DNA of 57,621 nt, taken from Reyranella sp. (GTDB taxonomy: Bacteria; Pseudomonadota; Alphaproteobacteria; Reyranellales; Reyranellaceae). A program made the translations under genes and the position numbers. The DNA is taken from the NCBI RefSeq assembly GCF_004297405.1, contig NZ_SCVC01000013.1, forward strand, positions 1 through 57,621, in the 5' to 3' direction. Position 1 is the stretch's first letter, and the number at the start of each line of letters is the position of its first letter. This document shows, in pieces, positions 8,093 through 16,833 of the stretch. Under the pieces are notes generated by a model. That model was not told the DNA's origin. It saw nothing but the letters and a program-made list of their open reading frames with translations, and did not search any database.

Positions 8093-8970
8093 GGGTCTTT
8101 CCTTTCGTCGAAGTCAGTGCGGCGATAGCCCTGCAGGTAGAGCAGCGCGGTGAGATCGCCGTGGTCGATGCGGGCGTCTACCTGAGCCGCGACCGTGGGC
8201 TTGGCATGGAAGGCGACGCCAAGGCCTGCAGCCTGCAGCATCGGCAGATCGTTGGCGCCATCGCCGACAGTCACGGCCTCGGCCGGTGTGACACCCTGTT
8301 CGGCGGCCAGGCGCTGGAGGGCGGCGAGCTTCGCCTCCTTGCCCAGGATCGGCGGTTCGACCGTTCCCGTCAGGGTCTTGCCGTCGTGCTTCAAGATGTT
8401 CGCGGCGTCGAAGTCGAAGCCCAGCGACTGGCGGACCATCTCGGTAAAGTAGGTGAAGCCGCCCGAGACCAGCGCACAATGAGCGCCATGCTTCTTCATG
8501 GTGGCGAGCAAGGTCGCGCCGCCCGGCATGTAGCGGATGCGCGTTGCGGCCTCGTCGAGCTTCGCCACCGGCAGCCCCTTCAGCAGGCCGACCCGCTCGG
8601 TCAGCGCGCCGGCGAAATCGATCTCGCCGTTCATGGCGCGCGCGGTGATGCCGGCGATCTTCTCGCGCAGGCCCAGAAAGTCGGCCAGCTCGTCCAGCAT
8701 CTCGTTGTGGATCATGGTCGATTCCATGTCGGCCACGAGGAGCTTCTTGCGTCGACCCGCGGCCGGAAGTGCGACGACGTCGACGCCGGGCACAGTCACG
8801 GAGGCCGCGGTGCCTTCGAAAGGCAGATCGCAGGCGATGCCAGCCGCCAGCCAGTCGGGCGTACCGACGGTGGCGCCCGCGGCGCGCAGCGCGTCAGCCG
8901 CGGCGTCGAGGACGGATGCGTCGAGAGCCGGACGGGCGGGATCTGAAATCAGGACGAGGACGTTTTTCAC
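8089..8970 (-). CDS. serB: Phosphoserine phosphatase SerB
   Basis: Last step of serine synthesis: phosphoserine to serine plus phosphate, by a HAD phosphatase. The 293-residue protein has an N-terminal ACT-like region (about 1-75) and then the HAD core. Motif I is LLVADMESTMIHNE (78-91), with nucleophile D81. S170 lies in LVSGGFT, K211 in GKEAK, and motif IV is GDGANDLPML at 236-245. The position usually Asp (general acid, DxD) is Glu83 here (codon GAA), which is odd. The start is GTG at 8970, as no in-frame ATG lies near the conserved N-terminus; its SD is weak. It is divergent from miaA. Confidence 0.9.
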   Translation of the reverse strand: MKNVLVLISDPARPALDASVLDAAADALRAAGATVGTPDWLAAGIACDLPFEGTAASVTVPGVDVVALPAAGRRKKLLVADMESTMIHNEMLDELADFLGLREKIAGITARAMNGEIDFAGALTERVGLLKGLPVAKLDEAATRIRYMPGGATLLATMKKHGAHCALVSGGFTYFTEMVRQSLGFDFDAANILKHDGKTLTGTVEPPILGKEAKLAALQRLAAEQGVTPAEAVTVGDGANDLPMLQAAGLGVAFHAKPTVAAQVDARIDHGDLTALLYLQGYRRTDFDERKDP

Positions 8971-9022
8971 GCCATCGGCTCTAGCGGTGGGGTCGCGGAT
9001 TTGCAATCTGTGCGCCGGTCTC

Positions 9023-9958
9023 ATGGGTTCCAGGGCACAGGATCGCGTCATCGTCGTCACCGGCCCGACTGCCAGCGGCAAGTCGGCGCTGGCGCTCGCG
9101 CTTGCAGAACGGCGCAACGGCGTCGTGATCAACGCCGACGCCATGCAGACCTACGATGCCTTTCCCATTTTGACGGCGCAGCCTAGCGCCGAGGAACGGG
9201 CACGGGTACCGCATGTCCTGTACGGCATCCTGCCGCTCAGCGAGACGCTCACTGCCGCACGGTGGCGCGGCCTGGCTTCGGCCGAGATCGAACGCGCCCA
9301 CGCCGAAGGCCGCGCCCCCATCCTGTGCGGTGGGTCGGGCCTCTATCTTCGGACCCTGATGCAGGGCATTGCTGTCATCCCCGATACGCCTGCGGAGCTG
9401 CGCCTTCAGGCCAATGAAGAATGGCAAGCAATAGGCGCAGACGCCTTTCGCGTGCGGCTGGCCGAGAAGGACCCCACCATCGTGGCCCGCCTCAAGCCGG
9501 GCGATCGCCAGCGCCATGTGCGGGCCTGGGAAGTGTGGCTGGCAACCGGCCGGCCGCTCAGCGCCTGGCAGGAGGGCGAAGCCAAGCCTGCGCCCTGGCG
9601 TTTTGCGAGCCTGCTGCTGGCGCCGGAGCGTGGCTGGCTGCGTGAGCGGATCGAACGCCGGTTCGACGCGATGCTGGCGGGTGGTGTGCCGGCCGAAGCG
9701 CGCGCTGTATTCGACCGAAGTCCCGATCCGCACTGGCCGGGCCTCAAGGCCCACGGCGCGCCAGAGCTTTTCCGTCACTTTCGGGGCGAGTTGTCGCTGG
9801 CAGAGGCACGCCGTATCGCCATAGATCACACCCGCCAATACGCCAAACGGCAGATGACGTGGTTCCGACATCAGATGGCACCAGATCTTGTGTTGGCTCC
9901 GGAGGCTGACCAAAGTTTGGCCGCTACTGAGAAATATTTGGACAATTCTGGGGTCTGA
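9023..9958 (+). CDS. miaA: tRNA dimethylallyltransferase MiaA
   Basis: Adds the isopentenyl group to A37 of tRNAs reading UNN codons. The 311-residue protein has a P-loop GPTASGKS at 14-21 and the DAMQ motif at 39-42, which in many homologues is DSMQ. The downstream GGSGLYLRTLMQG segment lies near 100, and the HTRQYAKRQMTWFR tRNA-binding motif is near the C-terminus. The chosen ATG precedes the conserved start; the frame is open far upstream but antisense to serB. serB lies 52 bases away in the opposite direction. Confidence 0.94.
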   Translation: MGSRAQDRVIVVTGPTASGKSALALALAERRNGVVINADAMQTYDAFPILTAQPSAEERARVPHVLYGILPLSETLTAARWRGLASAEIERAHAEGRAPILCGGSGLYLRTLMQGIAVIPDTPAELRLQANEEWQAIGADAFRVRLAEKDPTIVARLKPGDRQRHVRAWEVWLATGRPLSAWQEGEAKPAPWRFASLLLAPERGWLRERIERRFDAMLAGGVPAEARAVFDRSPDPHWPGLKAHGAPELFRHFRGELSLAEARRIAIDHTRQYAKRQMTWFRHQMAPDLVLAPEADQSLAATEKYLDNSGV

Positions 9959-9983
9959 AACTTTACGTTTCGTGCATTTCGGG

Positions 9984-10012
9984 TTGACCCCCTCTGGCCC
10001 GGCCTCTATCTT
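9984..10012 (+). promoter_or_regulatory. Promoter of the ilvBH operon
   Basis: TTGACC (9984-9989), a 17-base spacer and TATCTT (10007-10012) form a good sigma-70 promoter. Transcription would start near 10018-10020, almost exactly at the first base of the leader hairpin. Confidence 0.65.
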
Positions 10013-10019
10013 CCGCCGC

Positions 10020-10043
10020 GCCGCAAAACCCCCGTTTTGCGGC
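10020..10043 (+). promoter_or_regulatory. Perfect 10-bp hairpin at the 5' end of the ilvB mRNA
   Basis: GCCGCAAAAC (10020-10029) pairs with GTTTTGCGGC (10034-10043) around a CCCC loop. No T run follows, and the ilvB SD (AGAAGGAG, 10053-10060) lies 10 bases later. If the predicted promoter is right, this is a 5'-terminal stem-loop, which could stabilise the mRNA or take part in control. No leader peptide is visible. Confidence 0.6.
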
Positions 10044-10069
10044 ACATTTGTCAGAAGGAGACTGCTGTC

Positions 10070-11839
10070 ATGAAGCCCGAGGAGTCAGCCACGACCGGCG
10101 CCGATCTATTGGTGAAAGCCTTGATCGACGAGGAAGTCGAGGTCGTCTTCGGCTATCCCGGCGGCGCGGTCCTTCCGATCTACGATTCGATCTTCAAGCA
10201 GAACCGGCTGCGCCACATCCTGGTGCGCCACGAGCAGGCGGCCGTGCATGCGGCCGAGGGCTATGCCCGCTCGACCGGCAAGGTCGGCGTGGTGCTGGTG
10301 ACCTCCGGTCCCGGCGCCACCAATGCCGTGACCGGCCTCACCGACGCCCTGATGGATTCGATTCCGATTGTCTGCCTGACCGGCCAGGTGCCGACGCATC
10401 TGATCGGCAACGACGCCTTCCAGGAAGCGGACACGACCGGCATTACGCGGCCCTGCACCAAGCACAATTACCTGGTGAAGGCGGTAGGCGACCTCGCTCG
10501 CACCGTTCACGAGGCTTTCTACGTGGCGCGCTCCGGCCGTCCCGGCCCGGTCGTCATCGACCTGCCCAAGGACGTGCTGATGAACAAGCACGACTACGTG
10601 GCGCCCAAGAAGCCGGTGCAGCACAAGAGCTATCGCCCGCAGACCAAGCCCGATCCGAAGAAGATCGAGCAGGCTGTCGAGATGATCGCGCACGCCAAGC
10701 GTCCGATCTTCTATGCCGGCGGCGGCATCATCAATTCCGGGCCCAAGGCCTCGAAGCTGCTGACGCAGTTCGTCCGCATGACGGGTTATCCCGTCACCAA
10801 CACGCTGATGGGACTGGGCGCCTTTCCGGCGTCCGACAAACAGTTCCTCGGCATGCTGGGCATGCACGGCACCTACGAAGCCAATCTGGCGATGCACGGC
10901 TGCGACGTGATGATCAACATCGGCGCGCGTTTCGACGATCGCATCACCGGCAATCTCGGCAAGTTCTCGCCGGGGTCGAAGAAGATCCATGTCGACATCG
11001 ACCCGAGCTCGATCAACAAGAACGTGCGTGTCGATCTCCCCATCGTGGGCGATGCCACGTTGGTCCTCGAGGAGATGATCAAGGTCTGGAAGGCCAAGCA
11101 GCCGAAGACCGACCAGAAGGCGCTGAAGGCCTGGTGGGCCGAGATCGAGACGTGGCGGGCCCGCAACTGCCTCGCCTACAAGAGCGAGAAGGGCACGATC
11201 AAGCCGCAGTACGCGCTCGAGCGCCTCTATCATCACATCAAGGACAAGGACCACTACATCACCACCGAAGTGGGCCAGCACCAGATGTGGGCGGCGCAGT
11301 TCCTGAAGTTCGAGCAGCCCAACCGCTGGATGACGTCGGGTGGGCTCGGCACCATGGGCTACGGCTTCCCGGCGGCGATGGGCGTGCAGATCGCGCACCC
11401 CGACGCGCTCGTCATCGACGTGGCGGGCGAAGCCTCGATCCTGATGAATATCCAGGAGCTCTCGACGGTGGCGCAGTACCGCTTGCCGGTGAAGATCTTC
11501 ATCCTCAACAACCAGTACATGGGCATGGTTCGCCAGTGGCAGGAGCTGCTGCACGGCAGCCGCTACTCCGAGAGCTACATGGAATCGCTGCCCGACTTCG
11601 TGAAGCTCGCCGAGGCGTTCGGTGCCAAGGGCCTGCGCTGCCACGAGCCCGAGAAGCTCGACGACACGATCAAGGAGATGATCGCCCTGAAGCATCCCGT
11701 CGTGGTCGACGTCATCGTCGACCAGAAGGAGAATTGCTTCCCGATGATCCCCTCGGGTGCTGCACACAACGACATGCTGCTGGGCCCCGACGACAAGGCG
11801 CAGAAGCCGGTGTCCGAAGAAGGCATGGTGTTGGTGTAG
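10070..11839 (+). CDS. ilvB: Acetolactate synthase, large (catalytic) subunit
   Basis: First common step of valine, leucine and isoleucine synthesis: condenses pyruvate to acetolactate (or acetohydroxybutyrate), using ThDP, FAD and Mg. The 589-residue protein shows the three ThDP-enzyme domains. Catalytic Glu55 is in LVRHEQAA, and the FAD-linked middle domain has IGARFDDRITG near 284. The C-terminal ThDP segment reads VAGEASILMNIQEL in place of the classic GDG, as is usual in alphaproteobacteria. The ATG at 10070 has AGAAGGAG upstream. ilvH starts two bases after the stop codon. Confidence 0.96.
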   Translation: MKPEESATTGADLLVKALIDEEVEVVFGYPGGAVLPIYDSIFKQNRLRHILVRHEQAAVHAAEGYARSTGKVGVVLVTSGPGATNAVTGLTDALMDSIPIVCLTGQVPTHLIGNDAFQEADTTGITRPCTKHNYLVKAVGDLARTVHEAFYVARSGRPGPVVIDLPKDVLMNKHDYVAPKKPVQHKSYRPQTKPDPKKIEQAVEMIAHAKRPIFYAGGGIINSGPKASKLLTQFVRMTGYPVTNTLMGLGAFPASDKQFLGMLGMHGTYEANLAMHGCDVMINIGARFDDRITGNLGKFSPGSKKIHVDIDPSSINKNVRVDLPIVGDATLVLEEMIKVWKAKQPKTDQKALKAWWAEIETWRARNCLAYKSEKGTIKPQYALERLYHHIKDKDHYITTEVGQHQMWAAQFLKFEQPNRWMTSGGLGTMGYGFPAAMGVQIAHPDALVIDVAGEASILMNIQELSTVAQYRLPVKIFILNNQYMGMVRQWQELLHGSRYSESYMESLPDFVKLAEAFGAKGLRCHEPEKLDDTIKEMIALKHPVVVDVIVDQKENCFPMIPSGAAHNDMLLGPDDKAQKPVSEEGMVLV

Positions 11840-11841
11840 TC

Positions 11842-12348
11842 ATGCAGGAACTTGCCTCCAGCCACACCATCTCCGTCCTGGTCGACAACGAGCCCGGCAT
11901 CCTGGCGCGCGTGGTCGGCCTGTTCTCGGGTCGCGGCTACAACATCGAGAGCCTGACCGTGGCGCAGACCGACGCCAAGGAGAACCTCTCGCGCATTACC
12001 ATCGTCACCAGCGGCACGCCGATGGTGATCGAGCAGATCAAGGCGCAGCTCGACCGGCTGGTGCCGGTCCATCGTGTGCGCGACCTCACTGTCGAGGGCC
12101 CGCACATCGAGCGCGAACTGGCGCTGGTGAAGGTCAAGAGCACCGGTGAAAAGCGCGTCGAGGCGCTGCGGCTCGCCGATGTCTTCCGCGCCAAGGTGAT
12201 CGACGCCAAGACCGACTCCTTCGTCTTCGAGGTCACCGGCAATTCCGACAAGGTGCAGACCTTCGTCGGTCTCATGGAAACGCTCGGCCTGGTCGATGTC
12301 GGCCGTACCGGTATCGTCGCCATGTCGCGCGGGGCCGAGCAGCTCTAG
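11842..12348 (+). CDS. ilvH: Acetolactate synthase, small (regulatory) subunit
   Basis: Regulatory partner of IlvB; binds valine for feedback inhibition and stimulates catalysis. The 168-residue protein has an N-terminal ACT domain (about 8-80, with LVDNEPGILARVVGLFSGRGYNI) and a C-terminal ACT-like domain (about 90-165). It starts just after the ilvB stop. Its TAG shares a base with the GTG of the next gene, an exporter, so the three are translationally coupled. Confidence 0.95.
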   Translation: MQELASSHTISVLVDNEPGILARVVGLFSGRGYNIESLTVAQTDAKENLSRITIVTSGTPMVIEQIKAQLDRLVPVHRVRDLTVEGPHIERELALVKVKSTGEKRVEALRLADVFRAKVIDAKTDSFVFEVTGNSDKVQTFVGLMETLGLVDVGRTGIVAMSRGAEQL

Positions 12349-12968
12349 TGGAATACGTCGCCGCCCTCGCAGGCCTCGCGCTAGTCCATTTGCTGGCCGT
12401 CGCGAGCCCGGGGCCGTCGACTGTTCTCGTGATCCAGACGTCGGCCGTGTCCGGCCGGCGCGCCGGTCTGCTGGCGGCTTTCGCCATGATGCTGGGGGCG
12501 CTGGTCTGGGCTGCAGCGGCGCTCTATGGCCTGCAGATCCTGTTCGCCCGCTTCGAGTGGCTCTACGTCGCCTTCCGAATTGCCGGCGCGATCTACCTGA
12601 TCTATCTCGGCTTCATGCTGCTGCGCCATGCCGGTGCGCCGCTGCCTGAAGCCGATCCCGCGGCGGCGCAGGCCGGCGCCTGGCAGGGTTTCGTCAAGGC
12701 GCTGCTGCTGCAGCTCAGCAATCCCAAGGTCATGGTCTTCATGGGCAGCATCTTCATTTCGCTGCTGCCTGCCCAGCCGCCGGCGTGGATGGACGCGACG
12801 GTGCTCGCCATCGTGGCGATCAACGAATTCACCTGGTTCGCCCTGCTGGCGCTGCTCTTCTCCGGCAGCACCGCGCGCGCCTTCTACCGTCGCACCAAGG
12901 TTTGGCTCGACCGCATCATGGGTGGAGCGCTTGGGGTGCTCGGTTTGAAGCTCGCCCTCGATCGCTAG
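12348..12968 (+). CDS. LysE/RhtB family amino acid exporter
   Basis: Inner-membrane exporter with about six transmembrane helices in 206 residues. The family N-terminal segment ASPGPSTVLV (about 19-28) and the central LQLSNPKVMVFMGSIF segment (about 120-135) are diagnostic. GTG start overlapping the ilvH stop by one base makes it part of the ilvBH operon. I infer it could vent surplus branched-chain or related amino acids, but the substrate is not visible in the sequence. Confidence 0.88.
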   Translation: MEYVAALAGLALVHLLAVASPGPSTVLVIQTSAVSGRRAGLLAAFAMMLGALVWAAAALYGLQILFARFEWLYVAFRIAGAIYLIYLGFMLLRHAGAPLPEADPAAAQAGAWQGFVKALLLQLSNPKVMVFMGSIFISLLPAQPPAWMDATVLAIVAINEFTWFALLALLFSGSTARAFYRRTKVWLDRIMGGALGVLGLKLALDR

Positions 12969-13510
12969 TTGCGAATGCCCTGGATCGCTGCGACCCGGCC
13001 TTCGACCTCGGCGAGGTTGGCCGGCGTCTGCGTCAGGACGAACAGCGCCTGCGTGCGGCCCGCGATGCGCAGCGGATCGCCGCTCTCGCGCTGCTGCATC
13101 TCGACGAAGAAGGTTCCGGCCGGTCGGCAGGTCCAGTTGCTGCTGAGTCCGCCCAGATTGACGCCGGGGTAGCGCAGGCAGACCTGGATCAGCGGCTGGC
13201 CGCCGGCTTCGGTCGTCGTCTGCGTCTTCCATTCACCCTGGAAAATCCGCCGCTGGCCGACCAGCCAGGCGTAGTCGCGCCCATCGGCGGTCGAATAGTG
13301 GATCTGCGCCGGCCCGCCGCCGCGTGTCCACATCCAGGTCTTGTGGCTCATGGCGCGTTCGGCTTCGCCGGGCGTCGAATTGGCGACGGCATAGTCGATG
13401 CCCGGCATGGCCACGGCCGGTGTCGTCGGCGCTTCCGGATCGGGATTGGAGCAGGCGCCGAGGGCCAGGGCGGCCATGGTGAGGAGCGACGAAAAGCGGA
13501 AGATCGACAT
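12965..13510 (-). CDS. Lipoprotein of unknown function, tandem copy 1
   Basis: A 181-residue protein with a lipoprotein signal peptide; the lipobox is LALGAC with the acylated Cys at about residue 20. The mature part has a conserved core around W59 with HYSTADGRDYAW, GEWK and VCLRYPG. It ends with an Ala/Gln-rich helix. The core matches the adjacent 13533-14078 gene, which is also 181 residues, so the two arose by tandem duplication. It reads convergently against the LysE exporter, overlapping by four bases. I recognise no named family; the likely location is the outer membrane or periplasm. Confidence 0.82.
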   Translation of the reverse strand: MSIFRFSSLLTMAALALGACSNPDPEAPTTPAVAMPGIDYAVANSTPGEAERAMSHKTWMWTRGGGPAQIHYSTADGRDYAWLVGQRRIFQGEWKTQTTTEAGGQPLIQVCLRYPGVNLGGLSSNWTCRPAGTFFVEMQQRESGDPLRIAGRTQALFVLTQTPANLAEVEGRVAAIQGIRN

Positions 13511-13532
13511 GAGTGTTGAGGTCCTTTGAGGT

Positions 13533-14078
13533 CTAGCGCTGTAGCAGTGCCTGCAATTGGCTGATGGTCAGGGGCTTGTGGCGGGAGACGAACGGCAATT
13601 CGCTCCGGCTGGCGAGCCCGAGTGGATCGCCGTCTACGCGCTCGCCCACCCATGCGAAGACCGAACCGGCAGCCTGGCAGTACCAGTCGGCGCCCGCGGC
13701 CTTGCTGATCGGATGGATCGCTTCGCCGGGGTAGCGCAGGCAGACTTTCGTAACCAAGGTTCCGCTGGGGCCTGCGGGGCCGGTTTCGACCTTCCATTCG
13801 CCCGCGACGACCTGGCGTCCCTCAATGAACCAGGCAAAATCCCGCCCGTCAGGTGTAGAATAGTGGACGGCAGGGCCGTAGAGGCTGCCGGTTGCGCGCC
13901 AAGTCTTGCCGCTGATGAGCGCCTGGGCCTGTTGCGGCGTGGTGCTGGCATTCGCCTGGTCGATCCGCCGCATCTGCGACGTACCATCCTTGCTGCCGGA
14001 GACGGAGGAGCTGTACCAGCAGCCGCCGAGGAAAAAGGACATAGCGAGCAGGGGCAGGAGGGAATGCAGGGCCGACAT
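13533..14078 (-). CDS. Lipoprotein of unknown function, tandem copy 2
   Basis: 181 residues, with a signal peptide ending in the lipobox FLGGC (Cys at about 20). Shares with its neighbour the string HYSTPDGRDFAWFIEGR and then GEWK, KVCLRYPGE, WYCQAAG and GDPLGLA. The copies keep two Cys in corresponding places (in CLRYPG and in WTC/WYC), perhaps a disulfide. It is upstream of copy 1 by 22 bases in the same direction, so an operon is likely. ATG at 14078 is the only plausible start; no strong SD is seen. Function unknown. Confidence 0.82.
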   Translation of the reverse strand: MSALHSLLPLLAMSFFLGGCWYSSSVSGSKDGTSQMRRIDQANASTTPQQAQALISGKTWRATGSLYGPAVHYSTPDGRDFAWFIEGRQVVAGEWKVETGPAGPSGTLVTKVCLRYPGEAIHPISKAAGADWYCQAAGSVFAWVGERVDGDPLGLASRSELPFVSRHKPLTISQLQALLQR

Positions 14079-14129
14079 GCGAAGAGGCAGGATTCCAGAC
14101 TGGTGTTTGTGGGCTGGGTTGTCTAGTAA

Positions 14130-15194
<1,065 letters not shown>

Positions 15195-15221
15195 GCACGC
15201 CGATCAGATTAGATAAGAAAA

Positions 15222-15252
15222 GAGGCGCCGGTTTCGGCGCCTCAATTCTTTT
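15222..15252 (+). terminator. Terminator after ilvC
   Basis: GAGGCGCCG (15222-15230), loop GTTT, CGGCGCCTC (15235-15243), then AATTCTTTT. It also lies just beyond the end of the convergent SDR gene. Confidence 0.88.
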
Positions 15253-15274
15253 GGGCCAGCGCATATGAATGCGC

Positions 15275-16042
15275 TCAGATCATGTATCCGCCACCCGAGG
15301 CGTCGAGCATCGCGCCGGTGATGAAGGACGACTGTTCCGAGAGCAGCCACAGGATCGTGTCGGCCATCTCGTGGCTCTGGCCTATTCGTCCCATCGGGAT
15401 CGAGGCTTCGATGCTGGCGCGGAAAGTGGCGTCGTTCAGCCGGCCTTCGGTCATCTCGGTCAACACCATGCCCGGTCGCAGTGAGTTCACACGGATGCCC
15501 TCTGCCGCGACCTCGCGGGCAAAGCCCTTGGTGAAGGCATCGACGGCGCCCTTGCTGGCGGCATAGGCCGACGAGCCGGGGCGTCCGCCCAGTGTCCCGG
15601 CCATCGACGAGATGTTGACGATCGCGCCGCCCTTGCCGCCGTGCTGGGTCGACATGCGCCGCGCTGCTTCACGGCAGCAGAGCATCAGCCCAACGACATT
15701 CACGGCGAATAGGTTGGCGAGGATGGCCGCGTCGTACTCATCGACCCGGCCGCGCTTGCCGTTGATGCCGGCACTGTTGACGAGATGCGTGACGGGACCC
15801 AGCGCCCGCTCGGTCTCCTCGAACAGCCGCACGATGTCGGCCTCGTTCGCCATGTCGCCCGGCAGGGCGATGGCCTGGCCACCTTTGGTCGCGATGTCGG
15901 CCACGACCGCCTTGGCCTGGGCGTCGCGCGAGCGGTAGTTGATGGCGATCTTATAGCCATGCGCTGCCGCGCGGCGGGCCGTTTCGGCGCCGATGCCCGA
16001 GGCACCGCCGGTGATGAGAAGTGTTTTGGCTTCAGATGACAT
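15275..16042 (-). CDS. Short-chain dehydrogenase/reductase, tandem copy A
   Basis: 255-residue classical SDR, NAD(P)-dependent. Cofactor motif TGGASGIG lies at about 11-18, the NSAG strand near 93 and the catalytic Tyr-x3-Lys as YAASK near 165. The arrangement SYRSRDAQAKAV after the second beta strand suggests NADP use (Arg after beta-2). Its start region overlaps the stop of copy B by 11 bases. The two are close paralogues with the same C-terminal half. Substrate unknown; FabG-like naming would be only by class. Confidence 0.88.
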   Translation of the reverse strand: MSSEAKTLLITGGASGIGAETARRAAAHGYKIAINYRSRDAQAKAVVADIATKGGQAIALPGDMANEADIVRLFEETERALGPVTHLVNSAGINGKRGRVDEYDAAILANLFAVNVVGLMLCCREAARRMSTQHGGKGGAIVNISSMAGTLGGRPGSSAYAASKGAVDAFTKGFAREVAAEGIRVNSLRPGMVLTEMTEGRLNDATFRASIEASIPMGRIGQSHEMADTILWLLSEQSSFITGAMLDASGGGYMI

Positions 16043-16790
16043 AGCCGCCTCCGGATGCGTCGAGCATGGCGCCGGTAATGAAGGAGGCTTCCTTCGACAG
16101 GAGCCACAAGATCGCCTCGGCGATTTCATGCGCCTCGCCAATGCGCTGGATGGGAATCGACGCGGCGACGGCAGTGCGGACAGCGGTGTCGTTCAACCGG
16201 CCCTCGGTCATCTCGGTCATGACCGCGCCGGGGCGGATCGAATTGACCCTGATGCCTTCGGCCGCGACTTCGCGGGCAAAGCCCTTGGTGAAGGCATCGA
16301 CCGCGCCCTTGGTGGCGGCATAGGCCGACGCGCCTTTGCGTCCGCCGAGGGTGCCGGCCATGGACGAGACGTTGACGATCGCGCCGCCCTTGCCGCCGTT
16401 CTTGGTCGACATGCGCCGCGTGGCCTCGCGGCAGCACAGCATCAGGCCGGTGACATTGATCGTGAACAGGCGATGGAGCGTGGCGGCGTCATAGTCCTCG
16501 ACGCGCGCCCTGCTGGGATCGATGCCGGCGCTGTTGACCAGATGGGTGATCGGCCCCAGCGTCCGCTCGGTCTCTGCAAACAGGCGCACGATATCGGCTT
16601 CGTTCGCCATATCGCCTGGCAATGCGATGGCCTGGCCGCCCTTGGCCGTGATGTCGGCCACGACGGCCTTGGCCTGAGCGTCGCGCGAACGATAGTTGAT
16701 GGCGATCCTGTAGCCGCGTGTTGCAGCGCGACGGGCGGTCTCGGCGCCGATGCCCGAAGCGCCACCGGTGATGAGAAGGGTGTTGGTCAT
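16032..16790 (-). CDS. Short-chain dehydrogenase/reductase, tandem copy B
   Basis: 252-residue classical SDR with TGGASGIG (about 8-15), NSAG, and the active-site YAATK near 160. It is nearly identical to copy A over the cofactor region, the EIAEAILWLLS region and the C-terminal FITGAMLDASGGGY. It diverges most near the substrate loop after NSAG. It is upstream in the operon. Its ATG at 16790 is only 43 bases from the divergent alcohol dehydrogenase start, so the promoters of both must overlap. Confidence 0.88.
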   Translation of the reverse strand: MTNTLLITGGASGIGAETARRAATRGYRIAINYRSRDAQAKAVVADITAKGGQAIALPGDMANEADIVRLFAETERTLGPITHLVNSAGIDPSRARVEDYDAATLHRLFTINVTGLMLCCREATRRMSTKNGGKGGAIVNVSSMAGTLGGRKGASAYAATKGAVDAFTKGFAREVAAEGIRVNSIRPGAVMTEMTEGRLNDTAVRTAVAASIPIQRIGEAHEIAEAILWLLSKEASFITGAMLDASGGGYVI

Positions 16791-16833
16791 GCGGGCGATG
16801 ATATAGTCCCGCCAACGATTCAGGAGGAAAAAC

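Noticed and set aside
10048..12348. An open frame of about 766 codons crossing ilvB and ilvH in the +1 frame
   Set aside because: Over ilvB it is an out-of-frame, Arg/Gly/Asp-rich shadow. Only its last 169 codons are real (ilvH, starting 11842).
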